Made by a program: the position numbers and the translations under genes. From assembly GCA_016234975.1 (NCBI GenBank), contig JACRND010000072.1, forward strand, positions 1-14,475: a stretch of DNA of 14,475 nucleotides, in the 5' to 3' direction. The DNA comes from Nitrosarchaeum sp. (GTDB lineage: Archaea > Thermoproteota > Nitrososphaeria > Nitrososphaerales > Nitrosopumilaceae). The notes beneath the pieces are model-generated. The model ran no database searches. It was not told the DNA's origin and saw only the letters and a program-made list of their open reading frames with translations. Below, piece after piece: positions 1 to 7,310 of this stretch. The stretch's first letter is position 1. The number at the start of each line of letters is the position of its first letter.

Positions 1-7
1 AACAGAA

Positions 8-676
8 TTAGGGTTTTGATTTCTCAAATATTTTGTATAGTTTTGTTTTTTTAGCCATTACGCCAGCTAGCATCACACCAAGAATGGTTCCTCCAATAAC
101 ATCCATTGGAAAATGTTGTAGAACATACACTCTACTTATTGATACCAACATAGGATAGAGAAGCAACAAATACGAACCTCTAGGAAATCTTTTAGATAGA
201 GCATATCCAAGAATTACACCAAAAATCATAGATCTAGCAGCATGTCCAGATGGATAAGAAGCGCTTGATCCTCCTTCACAAAACAATGCAAATGTATCAC
301 GGCTGATGGGTACTGGAAACGATGTACCTTCATAATCAAAGTCAGGCCTGTCTCTATCAACTCCGCACTTTATGTATCCAGTAAGTAAAGTCGATAAAAC
401 AATTAAAATCATCAAGGTAATTCCAACTCTCCTAGTTTTTTTGATTAAAAGCATCAAAATACCAAAACCAAGCATCCAAATCGCATCACCGCTTTCTGTA
501 ATGATCTGCATGATAAGATCCAGTGACGGATTTCCTACATGATTAGCAACAAAGGAAATTACGAATTGATCAAAACTTTCTGTGATGTGAAAATACACCA
601 ACAAAGATACAATAACAAATGAAATTACAAGCAGAACAAATGAACGTGACCGAATATCAAAAATCCAATTTTGCAA
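8..676 (-). CDS. PAP2-family membrane phosphatase
   Basis: This 222-residue integral membrane protein belongs to the PAP2 (type 2 phosphatidic acid phosphatase) family, which removes phosphate from lipid phosphates or polyprenyl diphosphates at the membrane surface. All three signature motifs are intact: K103-x6-R110-P111, P142-S-G-H145 and S181-R182-x5-H188-x3-D192. H188 is the expected nucleophile and H145 the acid/base. Hydrophobic stretches near residues 12-28, 66-79, 86-101, 148-160, 168-182 and 193-207 fit the usual six-helix layout. The start is TTG; an in-frame stop lies directly upstream of it, and a GAGGT ribosome binding site sits 8 nt before it, so no longer start exists. It is monocistronic and divergent from pgk. 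The substrate cannot be read from sequence; recycling of a polyprenyl diphosphate glycan carrier is a plausible role in an archaeon, by inference. Confidence 0.9.
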   Translation of the reverse strand: MQNWIFDIRSRSFVLLVISFVIVSLLVYFHITESFDQFVISFVANHVGNPSLDLIMQIITESGDAIWMLGFGILMLLIKKTRRVGITLMILIVLSTLLTGYIKCGVDRDRPDFDYEGTSFPVPISRDTFALFCEGGSSASYPSGHAARSMIFGVILGYALSKRFPRGSYLLLLYPMLVSISRVYVLQHFPMDVIGGTILGVMLAGVMAKKTKLYKIFEKSKP

Positions 677-684
677 TTAAGTAA

Positions 685-689
685 ACCTC
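685..689 (-). promoter_or_regulatory. Shine-Dalgarno site for the PAP2 gene
   Basis: GAGGT on the minus strand, 8 nt upstream of the TTG at 676-674. It decides the start of the PAP2 gene, because no ATG or GTG lies in frame between the upstream stop and this TTG. Confidence 0.6.
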
Positions 690-744
690 AAGTATGTTAT
701 TTTTAATTTTTTCAAGTAGATAAGTATTGAAAATAATTTACTGG

Positions 745-752
745 ATAAATAT
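745..752 (+). promoter_or_regulatory. Candidate TATA box for pgk transcript
   Basis: ATAAATAT in the 135-bp gap between the divergent PAP2 and pgk genes. An archaeal TATA box here would place the transcript start near 770-775, close to the ATG of the mini-ORF at 768, which leaves about 40 nt before the pgk GTG at 812. The assignment rests on base composition and spacing only. A second AT-rich stretch at 730-740 is an alternative. Confidence 0.4.
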
Positions 753-767
753 CAAATCATAACCAAA

Positions 768-815
768 ATGATCGGCTCAAAGAATTTAACCAAGGAAATA
801 ATAGAAAAGTTGTGA
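768..815 (+). CDS. Possible 15-residue leader ORF overlapping pgk start
   Basis: ATG-initiated ORF encoding MIGSKNLTKEIIEKL, ending in TGA at 813-815. Its stop overlaps the pgk GTG start (812-814) as a GTGA 4-nt overlap, the same kind of junction used between genes in the operons of this window. The ATG is the first start codon after a candidate TATA box, so it could be translated from a leaderless or near-leaderless mRNA and then hand ribosomes to pgk, which has only a distant purine-rich site (AAGGA about 15 nt upstream). The peptide is basic/amphipathic with no recognisable domain. At this length chance cannot be excluded. Confidence 0.3.
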   Translation: MIGSKNLTKEIIEKL

Positions 816-2020
816 AGGTACTCACACTAGATGATTTTGACCTTAAAGGTAAGACAGTTTTTTTGAGAGTTGACATGAATTGCCCTATAGATCCTGAAAC
901 AATGGAGATTTCAGGAACTAAACGTATTGAAGAGGCAATTGAGACCATAAAATCACTAGAAGAGGCAAAAGTAGTTGTTGCTTCTCATCAAGGAAGAGTG
1001 GGAAACAAAGACTATACAGGAATGGACAAACATGCAAAGGTTCTTGAAAAATTAATTGGTAAAAAAATCAAGTATGTAGAGGACATCATAGGTATTGCCG
1101 CACAAAATGAAATAAAAAATTTGAAAAATGGAGAGATATTGCTTTTAGATAATTTACGTTTATGCGCTGAAGAAAATTACGAATTCACACCACAAGAAGC
1201 TGCAAACACTATCATGGTAAGTCGATTATCAAAATTATTTGATCTTTGCGTGTTGGATTCATTTCCAAGTGCACACAGATCACATCCATCAATAGTTGGA
1301 TTTCCACATGTGTTACCTGCATGTGCAGGACGAATTGTTGAAAGAGAAGTAAGAAATCTTGATGAGATCATGACTGTAGCCAAGGCACCACATGTGATTG
1401 TACTTGGCGGCTCCAAGGTATCAGATAGATTAGAGGCAATTAGATTATTGATTCAAAACGGTCGTGCAGATCATGTATTGCTTACAGGGTTAATTGGGAA
1501 TGTATTCATGCGTGCACAAGGAAGAATAAGATATCCACTTGGGATAAAAAGAGAAGATGAGGTAGTAGCAAAAGCCCATTCTCTAATTGGGGAATATCCA
1601 GATGTATTTTCCACTCCAGTGGATATTGCAATTGACAAAGACGGAGAGCGAATAGAGATGGATGTAAGAGAACTTGAGATAGGAGACAAGATTTATGATT
1701 TAGGACCTAAAACAGTAGAACATTATTCAAAATTGATTGCAGGTGCAGGAACTGTTTTCATAAGTGGTCCTGCGGGATTTTTTGAAAAAGAAAACTTTAG
1801 CTACGGAACAAAGGGATTACTCACTTCAGTTGCAAATTCTATGGCAACTACAATAGTAAGTGGAGGTCACTTAACATCTGCATTAAAAAAATACGGATTG
1901 GCAGAAAAAATAGACCATATCAGTACTGCTGGGGGAGCATTGGTTCTTTATCTTACTGGAGAAAAGCTTCCGATGATAAAAGCGCTAGAAGATGCAGCTA
2001 TCAAATATAGATCTAAATAG
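812..2020 (+). CDS. pgk: Phosphoglycerate kinase
   Basis: Cytosolic enzyme that interconverts 1,3-bisphosphoglycerate + ADP and 3-phosphoglycerate + ATP; in an autotrophic archaeon it would mainly serve gluconeogenesis (inference). The 402-residue length is typical. Family motifs are in order: RVDMN at 19-23, SHQGR at 58-62, LDNLRL at 112-117, AHRSHPS at 154-160 (substrate arginines), GGSKVSD at 199-205 with the nucleotide lysine K202, GPAGFFE at 319-325, GGH at 351-353 and STAGGA at 371-376. GGH where bacterial enzymes have GGD is usual for archaeal PGK. STAGGA differs from the common STGGGA by one residue. The start is GTG: the N-terminal pattern K-x-LTLDD-x-DLKGKTV matches the family directly after it, and no in-frame start exists upstream. 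It overlaps a 15-codon ORF by GTGA, and its last 8 bp overlap the convergent gene of the suf operon. Confidence 0.96.
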   Translation: MKVLTLDDFDLKGKTVFLRVDMNCPIDPETMEISGTKRIEEAIETIKSLEEAKVVVASHQGRVGNKDYTGMDKHAKVLEKLIGKKIKYVEDIIGIAAQNEIKNLKNGEILLLDNLRLCAEENYEFTPQEAANTIMVSRLSKLFDLCVLDSFPSAHRSHPSIVGFPHVLPACAGRIVEREVRNLDEIMTVAKAPHVIVLGGSKVSDRLEAIRLLIQNGRADHVLLTGLIGNVFMRAQGRIRYPLGIKREDEVVAKAHSLIGEYPDVFSTPVDIAIDKDGERIEMDVRELEIGDKIYDLGPKTVEHYSKLIAGAGTVFISGPAGFFEKENFSYGTKGLLTSVANSMATTIVSGGHLTSALKKYGLAEKIDHISTAGGALVLYLTGEKLPMIKALEDAAIKYRSK

Positions 2021-2360
2021 GCGATTTGCAAGAAGGGTTAGGACAAATTTGTTTTTCAGATACGCCGAGATATACATCTAAATTACAAGCATTGCAATGG
2101 TGTTTTTCCATAGGATCAAATAGCTTGAGCCAAATAGTTGTGAAATTTTGTGCAATATTTCTTGCAAGACCAGAATCACAGATTTCATGAAAATATGATT
2201 CTATATCATCTATAATCCAGGAAGGATCTAAATCTCCATTTTGTTTTATTTTCTCAAAAATTTCATCATTGGTAAATTTTTCATCAGCACCATTATGATT
2301 TTCAAAGATAATTTTTCTAATTTGAAGTTGAATTGGAGTTGCAGGAGTAAAATTGCCCAT
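2013..2360 (-). CDS. Small winged-helix-like, zinc-ribbon protein at the end of the suf operon
   Basis: Protein of 115 residues that I do not recognise by name. Residues 8-80 are predicted mostly helical, with an end (INFTTIWL-like, around 70-80) resembling the wing of a winged-helix fold. The C-terminal 30 residues hold C89-x2-C92-x13-C106-x4-C111, a zinc ribbon or rubredoxin-like knuckle, preceded by two histidines (H87, H88). There is no signal peptide or membrane segment. The ATG comes one base after the sufU stop, so it is the last gene of the suf operon, in the slot where actinobacterial suf operons carry sufT. Possible roles are a regulator sensing cluster or metal status, or a metal/cluster carrier; neither is proven. 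Its 3' end overlaps the convergent pgk by 8 bp. Confidence 0.8.
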   Translation of the reverse strand: MGNFTPATPIQLQIRKIIFENHNGADEKFTNDEIFEKIKQNGDLDPSWIIDDIESYFHEICDSGLARNIAQNFTTIWLKLFDPMEKHHCNACNLDVYLGVSEKQICPNPSCKSPI

Positions 2361-2361
2361 A

Positions 2362-2805
2362 TTAGTATAAGTTGGCTGCCTCTTCTTTTAACTTATCTAC
2401 ATCTTGAGAATCTTTCATGTGTTTTCCAAGATATGAGTAAAGAGCAGATTTTAGCACTTTAAGAGAAAGTAGTGCGCATTTTATCCTAACAGCTTGTAGA
2501 TTTTCCAATCCCAATTCACTTAAGACATCATGTTTAGTGATATTTCTTACTTCTTCAATGCCTTTGCCTTTTGTAATTTCAGTCAGTACTGAAGAGCATG
2601 CCATACAAATAGCACACCCCTTACCATGAAATTTAATATCAGATACTTTGTTATTTACAATTTTCATATCAATGTCAATACTGTCTCCACATAATGGATT
2701 TGAGTCATGAAAAGTAACATCTGGATTTTCTATTTTACCATAATTGATCGGGTTTCTTGAATAGTCAATTATCATTTCATGATAAATATCTGCGTTACTG
2801 CTCAT
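2362..2805 (-). CDS. sufU: SufU/IscU-type iron-sulfur assembly protein
   Basis: NifU-N/IscU-fold protein of 147 residues that accepts persulfide sulfur from SufS and passes it to the scaffold, or carries nascent cluster. The metal/sulfur ligands are present: C39 and D41 in NPLCGD, C64 in GKGC, and C110 in RIKCA. The lysine before C110 (R-x-K-C) is SufU-like, where IscU has histidine. The C64 to C110 spacing of 46 residues is IscU-like and lacks the roughly 18-20 residue insertion of Bacillus SufU. Two extra cysteines, C67 and C70, give a C-x2-C-x2-C run in the loop where the family has Ser/Ala. The ATG overlaps the sufS stop as ATGA, which indicates translational coupling; a GAGG element lies about 10 nt upstream. 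The gene name follows operon context. Confidence 0.9.
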   Translation of the reverse strand: MSSNADIYHEMIIDYSRNPINYGKIENPDVTFHDSNPLCGDSIDIDMKIVNNKVSDIKFHGKGCAICMACSSVLTEITKGKGIEEVRNITKHDVLSELGLENLQAVRIKCALLSLKVLKSALYSYLGKHMKDSQDVDKLKEEAANLY

Positions 2806-4046
2806 AGTTTGAATATCCTCGCAACTTTGTTTAATGAATCAATCAATGAATCTACTTCCTCTTTAGTATTGTAAACATAAAAACTTGCCCTAGAGGTGGC
2901 TGCAACATTTAGTCTTTCCATTAATACTTGAGCACAGTGATGTCCAGATCTTATTGCAATTCCTTCCTCATCTATTATTTGTGCTACGTCATGAGGATGA
3001 ACATCTGCAAAATTAAATGAGATCACACCACCTCTTTTTGAGATATCTTTGGTGCCATAAATTGTGAGTCCATTTACTTTAGATAATTTTTCAATAGCAT
3101 AAGTTGTCAATTCAATTTCATGTTCTCGTACATTATCCATTCCAAGTTTTGTAAGATAATCTATTGCTGCTCCGAATCCAATGACATCTGCAATGTTTGG
3201 AGTACCAGCTTCAAATTTGTAGGGCAAATCATTCCATGTTGTTTCATATTTGTGCACTTCTCGGATCATATCACCACCACCATGAAATGGGTTCATGGTT
3301 TGTAGGACAGATTTTCTTACCCATAAAACTCCAATTCCTGTAGGTCCCAACATTTTATGCCCAGAAAATGCAAAAAAGTCACAACCTAATTTTTCAATGT
3401 TAACAGGCATGTGAGGAACAGCTTGGGCTCCATCAATCAAAGTTAACACACCATATTCTTTACATTTTGAAATTATTTTTTCTGTATCAGTAATAGTACC
3501 AAGAACATTAGACATCAGACTAAAGGTTACAAGTTTGACTTTGCCTGTGGCAAGATATTTTGTAAGATCATCTAAAATCAGTTCGCCGTTATCATCCATT
3601 CCAATGTATTCTAGCTTAGCCCCCTTTTCCTGAGTTAAGAGTTGCCAAGGGACGATATTGCTATGGTGTTCGTATTCAGTGGTAACTATGATGTCGTCTT
3701 TTTTGATATGTGTTCTGCCCCACGCATATGCAATTAGATTTATTGCTTCAGTTGTTCCTCTAACAAAAATAATTTCTTCCCTATTGGCAACATGGATGAA
3801 ATTTGCAATCTTGTCTCTTGTTGCTTCATAAAGTTCAGTTGCTTCCTCTGCCAATGCATAAACGGCTCTGTGAATATTTGCATTATGGTTTCTATAATAA
3901 TCATTGATTGCATCAATCACTTGATTTGGTTTTTGTGTTGTAGAAGCATTATCCAAATACACAAGTGTCTTGTTATTTCTTACAGTTCTTTGTAAAATAG
4001 GAAAATCTTTTCGTAAATTTTCAAAAGATGTTTGTACACTTTGCAA
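2802..4046 (-). CDS. sufS: Cysteine desulfurase SufS
   Basis: PLP-dependent group II cysteine desulfurase of 414 residues, the usual SufS/CsdA length. It converts L-cysteine to alanine and leaves a persulfide on its active-site cysteine for transfer to SufU. Visible landmarks are YLDNAST at 30-36, EHHSN at 126-130 (H128 over the PLP ring), D205-x2-Q208 in LIDGAQA, the Schiff-base lysine K231 in FSGHK, the catalytic C371 in RSGHHCAQ (the short loop typical of group II), and R386 in SRASFYVYNT for the substrate carboxylate. The start is TTG at 4046; a full GGAGGT ribosome binding site 6 nt before it lies inside the end of the Rieske gene and decides the start. It is separated from the Rieske stop by 2 nt and overlaps sufU by 4 nt. 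Confidence 0.96.
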   Translation of the reverse strand: MQSVQTSFENLRKDFPILQRTVRNNKTLVYLDNASTTQKPNQVIDAINDYYRNHNANIHRAVYALAEEATELYEATRDKIANFIHVANREEIIFVRGTTEAINLIAYAWGRTHIKKDDIIVTTEYEHHSNIVPWQLLTQEKGAKLEYIGMDDNGELILDDLTKYLATGKVKLVTFSLMSNVLGTITDTEKIISKCKEYGVLTLIDGAQAVPHMPVNIEKLGCDFFAFSGHKMLGPTGIGVLWVRKSVLQTMNPFHGGGDMIREVHKYETTWNDLPYKFEAGTPNIADVIGFGAAIDYLTKLGMDNVREHEIELTTYAIEKLSKVNGLTIYGTKDISKRGGVISFNFADVHPHDVAQIIDEEGIAIRSGHHCAQVLMERLNVAATSRASFYVYNTKEEVDSLIDSLNKVARIFKL

Positions 4047-4048
4047 TT

Positions 4049-4363
4049 CTAAACCTCCACGTAGATCTCGTTTTGTTCTATTTTAACATTGTATGTTTTT
4101 AGTGGTATTTCTGCAGGAAGATTTTGTGGCTTTCCACTTTGTAAATTAAAAACAGAAAGATGTAATGGACATCTTACACCTTCTTCACTGAGAAATCCTG
4201 TTGAAAGATCAGCATCTGCATGAGTACATATTAGATCAGTTGCATAGATTTTTCCTTTTTGATTTGCCAAAAGAATTTTTTTATCATCATGAGAAAATCC
4301 AAAGAGTTGACCAGTCTTTACTTGATCCAATTTACAAGCTTTAATCCATTGAACCAAATTCAT
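4049..4363 (-). CDS. Rieske-type [2Fe-2S] ferredoxin of the suf operon
   Basis: Small soluble Rieske protein, about 104 residues, like the ferredoxin subunits of ring-hydroxylating oxygenases. The cluster motif is complete: C-T-H (C47, H49) and C-P-L-H (C66, H69), counted from a GTG start at 4366. There is no membrane anchor, and the long insertion of cytochrome bc Rieske proteins is absent. I chose the ATG at 4363, which overlaps the sufD TGA as TGATG; a GTG one codon earlier (4366) is equally in frame and adds one residue. Sitting between sufD and sufS, it probably donates electrons for cluster assembly or receives a cluster early. Suf operons of actinobacteria carry a Rieske gene in the same place. 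The actual partner is unknown. Confidence 0.93.
   Translation of the reverse strand: MNLVQWIKACKLDQVKTGQLFGFSHDDKKILLANQKGKIYATDLICTHADADLSTGFLSEEGVRCPLHLSVFNLQSGKPQNLPAEIPLKTYNVKIEQNEIYVEV
4053..4058 (-). promoter_or_regulatory. Shine-Dalgarno site for sufS
   Basis: GGAGGT on the minus strand, 6 nt upstream of the sufS TTG (4046-4044) and inside the last codons of the Rieske gene. It is the strongest ribosome binding site I see in the window and fixes the non-ATG start of sufS. Confidence 0.7.
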
Positions 4364-5760
4364 CACCGATACTTGTAATGTTGCTCAATTTCTGAATCTT
4401 CGTTGTAACGTGTTTCTTCAATTTCAACAAATTTTGTCAGTTCTTCATCGGTGTTAATTGTCAATTCACGTGCATCCCATTTAGATTCAATCAAATAAGC
4501 AATCCATGCTCTTACCTGATAGGACATTTTTCTTGATAACGGTTCCAAAAATCCTTCAATAATTGTTCTTTCAGCTTCTTCTTTACTTAGACATCTAGTT
4601 CTAAGATAGAAGATTTGCTCCTCATCAATTTGTGCAACAGATGCAGAATGGGTTGCCTTGACATCATTGGTAAAAATTTCCAATCCAGGTATGGCATCAG
4701 ATTTTGCGTCTTTGTCAAGCAAAATGGAACGGCCTGACAAAAATGAATTTGATTTTGTGGCTTTTTCTTTTATTCTAATCATTCCCTTGAAAAGAGATTT
4801 CGATTTATTTCGTAGAATTGATTTTTCAACAACTCTACCATCAGTGGATGGACTTTCGTGATTCACATTTGTTTGAATATCAAAAGATTGTTCATTGTTT
4901 CCAAATATTACTTCAGAATCATTAGCAGAAGCGCCGGTTCCATTAAGAAAATATTCTATTTTGTATCGAGACAACATAGAGCCAAACAAACCAGAATACC
5001 AGTTAACTTTAGAGTCTTGTCCCAAGTCAGTTCTCCTAGTGGAGAAATTAACAGTGGTTTGGTCCATCATTTGTAATGTTGTAATATCAAGTTGTGCATT
5101 TTGAGCAATGTTTGTGTTTAGCAATTCAAGATATGCTTGTTGTTTTTCTGCTTTAGAAGAATACAATTCCTGAACAATTGTTGCCTTGCTACTTTCATCT
5201 ACAAAAATAATATTTCGAGCAATAGTAGAAATTCCATCATCAGATAAGCAGGACAAAATATGGATGGGTTTTACTAATACTAGATTGCGTGGTATGTGGA
5301 TAAAAATTCCAGAATTAAATGCGGCATTATTTAGTGCAGTAAACTTGTCTTCTTTTGAGTTTGATGCCTCAAGTGCTTTTTTTACTAGTTCTGGATTATT
5401 CTTTATTGCATCATCAATAGAAGTGATGACTAGTCCTTTTGATTTTAAATCATCAGAGATATTGATTTTGTGAATATTGCTTCCTATTTGAATAATGCAT
5501 GTTTCTTTTTCTAATTCGTGCAATCTTTTTTGAAGGAAATATGGGACTGTCTTAGCAGTAGATGTTGAAAGAGAAACTTGTTGTGGATCCATTCTTTTTG
5601 CATCAGTATATTTATTGTATAGTGGAGATGTCTCAATTGGCAAAGTATCATAAATAGACAAGGAATTCTGGCGGTATTGTTTTAACCAATCAGGCTCATG
5701 TCGTGATGAGGAAATTTCTTCAACGTCACGAGAGTTAATTTTTGAAAGGGTTTGAGACAT
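4363..5760 (-). CDS. sufD: Fe-S cluster assembly scaffold protein SufD
   Basis: SufD-like member of the SufB/SufD beta-helix family, 465 residues, expected to pair with SufB in a cytosolic SufBCD complex. The C-terminal signature H371-SASVAQIDEEQIFYLRTR followed by KEEAERTIIEGFLEP is clear; H371 matches the conserved SufD histidine at the SufB interface implicated in cluster assembly. The N-terminal region (about 20-60) has the family pattern EPDWLKQYRQ. It lacks the EGCTAP cysteine motif seen in the neighbouring SufB, which supports calling it SufD. One oddity is cysteine C390 in RTRCLS, where the family usually has glycine. It starts at ATG with AGGT about 7 nt upstream, 27 nt after the sufB stop; its stop overlaps the Rieske start. 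C-terminal to about residue 430 the sequence is acidic and poorly conserved. Confidence 0.92.
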   Translation of the reverse strand: MSQTLSKINSRDVEEISSSRHEPDWLKQYRQNSLSIYDTLPIETSPLYNKYTDAKRMDPQQVSLSTSTAKTVPYFLQKRLHELEKETCIIQIGSNIHKINISDDLKSKGLVITSIDDAIKNNPELVKKALEASNSKEDKFTALNNAAFNSGIFIHIPRNLVLVKPIHILSCLSDDGISTIARNIIFVDESSKATIVQELYSSKAEKQQAYLELLNTNIAQNAQLDITTLQMMDQTTVNFSTRRTDLGQDSKVNWYSGLFGSMLSRYKIEYFLNGTGASANDSEVIFGNNEQSFDIQTNVNHESPSTDGRVVEKSILRNKSKSLFKGMIRIKEKATKSNSFLSGRSILLDKDAKSDAIPGLEIFTNDVKATHSASVAQIDEEQIFYLRTRCLSKEEAERTIIEGFLEPLSRKMSYQVRAWIAYLIESKWDARELTINTDEELTKFVEIEETRYNEDSEIEQHYKYR

Positions 5761-5787
5761 AATTAACCTAAATTGAAAGTTAGTGGT

Positions 5788-7188
5788 TTAACCTACCGAA
5801 TCATCCATCTCTAGCTTGATGAGTCTGTTTAATTCTACAGCGTATTCCATAGGTAATTCCTTTGTAAATGGCTCCATGAATCCATTAACAATTAGAGATA
5901 GGGCTTCTTCTTCGGTAAAACCTCTAGTCATAAGATAGAAAATTTGTTCGTCTCCAATTTTTCCTACAGTTGCTTCATGTGTAATTGTAGCATCTTCTTG
6001 ATTAATTTCCATGTAAGGATATGTATCAGTTTTTGATGTATCATCTAACAGTAATGCATCACATCTTACTGTAGCTTTAACATTAGTGGCACCTTTTGCG
6101 ACATTGAGCAATCCTCGATATGTGGATCGTCCGTCTAATCTACTGACAGATTTTGAGGTAATTTTTGACGTAGTGTTTGGTGCCAGATGAACCATTTTAG
6201 CACCTGTATCTTGGTGCTGTCCTTTTCCAGCAAAAGCAATGGAGAGTGTTTCACCATATGCTCTTTCACCCAACAAATAGATTCCAGGATATTTCATGGT
6301 GAGTTTACTACCAATATTACCATCAATCCATTCTACTGTTGCGCCTTCATATGCATAAGCACGTTTTGTAACCAGATTATACACATCGCTACTCCAATTT
6401 TGGATTGTTGTGTATCGTAATTTTGCGTCTTTATGTGCTACTAGCTCAACAACTGCTGAATGCAATGATTCAGATGAATATACGGGGGCAGTGCATCCTT
6501 CAATATAATGAACTTCAGAACCTTCATCAGCTATAATCAGTGTTCTTTCAAATTGTCCAATGTTTTCAGCATTAATTCTAAAGTATGCTTGCAATGGCAT
6601 GTCAACTTTGACTCCTGGTGGAATATAGATAAACGAACCGCCACTCCAAACTGCACTATTTAGTGCTGCAAATTTATTATCTTCGGGAGGAATAATTTTG
6701 CCAAAATATTTTTTGAAAATTTCAGGATATTCTTTTAGTGCAGAATCAGTATCCAAAAATAAAACACCTTGTTTTGCCAAGTCTTCTCTTAGACTGTGAT
6801 AGACAACCTCGGATTCATATTGTGCCCCAACGCCTGCCAAGAATTTCTTTTCAGCCTCTGGAATTCCTAATTTATCAAAAGTGGCTTTGACTTCGGCTGG
6901 GACATCATCCCAGTTCTTTTCAGTTTTTTCAGTTGCTTTGGCATAATAGTAGATGTTTTGAAAATCAATAGTGCTTAGATCGCCTCCCCAAGTTGGCATT
7001 GGTTTTTTCATAAAAATTTCATAAGATCGTAATCTAAAATCAAGCATCCATTGGGGTTCATCTTTCATTTTACTAATAGCAACAACAGTGTCTTTTGAGA
7101 GACCTTTTTTGCTGAGGTGCACATATAGATCAGTTGAATCTTTAAAATCATATTTTGAATAATCCATGTTTAGGTTTTCAGTAGCCAT
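5788..7188 (-). CDS. sufB: Fe-S cluster assembly scaffold protein SufB
   Basis: Core scaffold of the SUF system, about 466 residues, on which a cluster is built with sulfur received through SufS/SufU. The family pattern is strong throughout: [18 protein letters not shown] (from residue 170, numbered from the upstream ATG at 7197), [13 protein letters not shown]235TAP, the [22 protein letters not shown] block and VRC379DALLLDD, then [22 protein letters not shown]235 and C379 correspond to the two functionally important SufB cysteines (C254 and C405 in E. coli). I place the start at the ATG at 7188, three codons after the first ATG at 7197, because a TATA box lies about 25 nt upstream of it and there is no ribosome binding site, as expected for a leaderless mRNA. 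It is the first gene of the operon; no sufC lies upstream or downstream in the window. Confidence 0.95.
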   Translation of the reverse strand: MATENLNMDYSKYDFKDSTDLYVHLSKKGLSKDTVVAISKMKDEPQWMLDFRLRSYEIFMKKPMPTWGGDLSTIDFQNIYYYAKATEKTEKNWDDVPAEVKATFDKLGIPEAEKKFLAGVGAQYESEVVYHSLREDLAKQGVLFLDTDSALKEYPEIFKKYFGKIIPPEDNKFAALNSAVWSGGSFIYIPPGVKVDMPLQAYFRINAENIGQFERTLIIADEGSEVHYIEGCTAPVYSSESLHSAVVELVAHKDAKLRYTTIQNWSSDVYNLVTKRAYAYEGATVEWIDGNIGSKLTMKYPGIYLLGERAYGETLSIAFAGKGQHQDTGAKMVHLAPNTTSKITSKSVSRLDGRSTYRGLLNVAKGATNVKATVRCDALLLDDTSKTDTYPYMEINQEDATITHEATVGKIGDEQIFYLMTRGFTEEEALSLIVNGFMEPFTKELPMEYAVELNRLIKLEMDDSVG

Positions 7189-7208
7189 GAAAAACATAAC
7201 ATCGTTAT

Positions 7209-7218
7209 ATTATAAATA
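7209..7218 (-). promoter_or_regulatory. TATA box of the suf operon
   Basis: TATTTATAAT on the minus strand, centred about 25 nt before the ATG at 7188, the spacing expected for a leaderless archaeal transcript. It would drive the whole sufB-to-zinc-ribbon operon. Confidence 0.6.
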
Positions 7219-7237
7219 CATGAGGAAAAATAGGCAG

Positions 7238-7259
7238 AGCTAAATAGCTTCAGCTAAAT
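7238..7259. promoter_or_regulatory. AGCT palindrome and direct repeat upstream of suf promoter
   Basis: AGCTA-AA-TAGCT (7238-7249) is a 12-bp inverted repeat with a 2-bp centre, followed by a further AGCTAAAT (7252-7259) that exactly repeats the first 8 bases with a 14-bp period. It lies about 20 bp upstream of the suf TATA box, where archaeal activators usually bind, in otherwise featureless spacer DNA. It is a candidate operator; no regulator is assigned. Confidence 0.35.
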
Positions 7260-7310
7260 TCTAGAGAGCGTATGAATTCTGAGCCTTTGATATGACAATT
7301 TTAAATTATT

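Noticed and set aside
5186..5473. 95-codon plus-strand ORF
   Set aside because: Shadow of sufD; low-complexity translation and no initiation signals.
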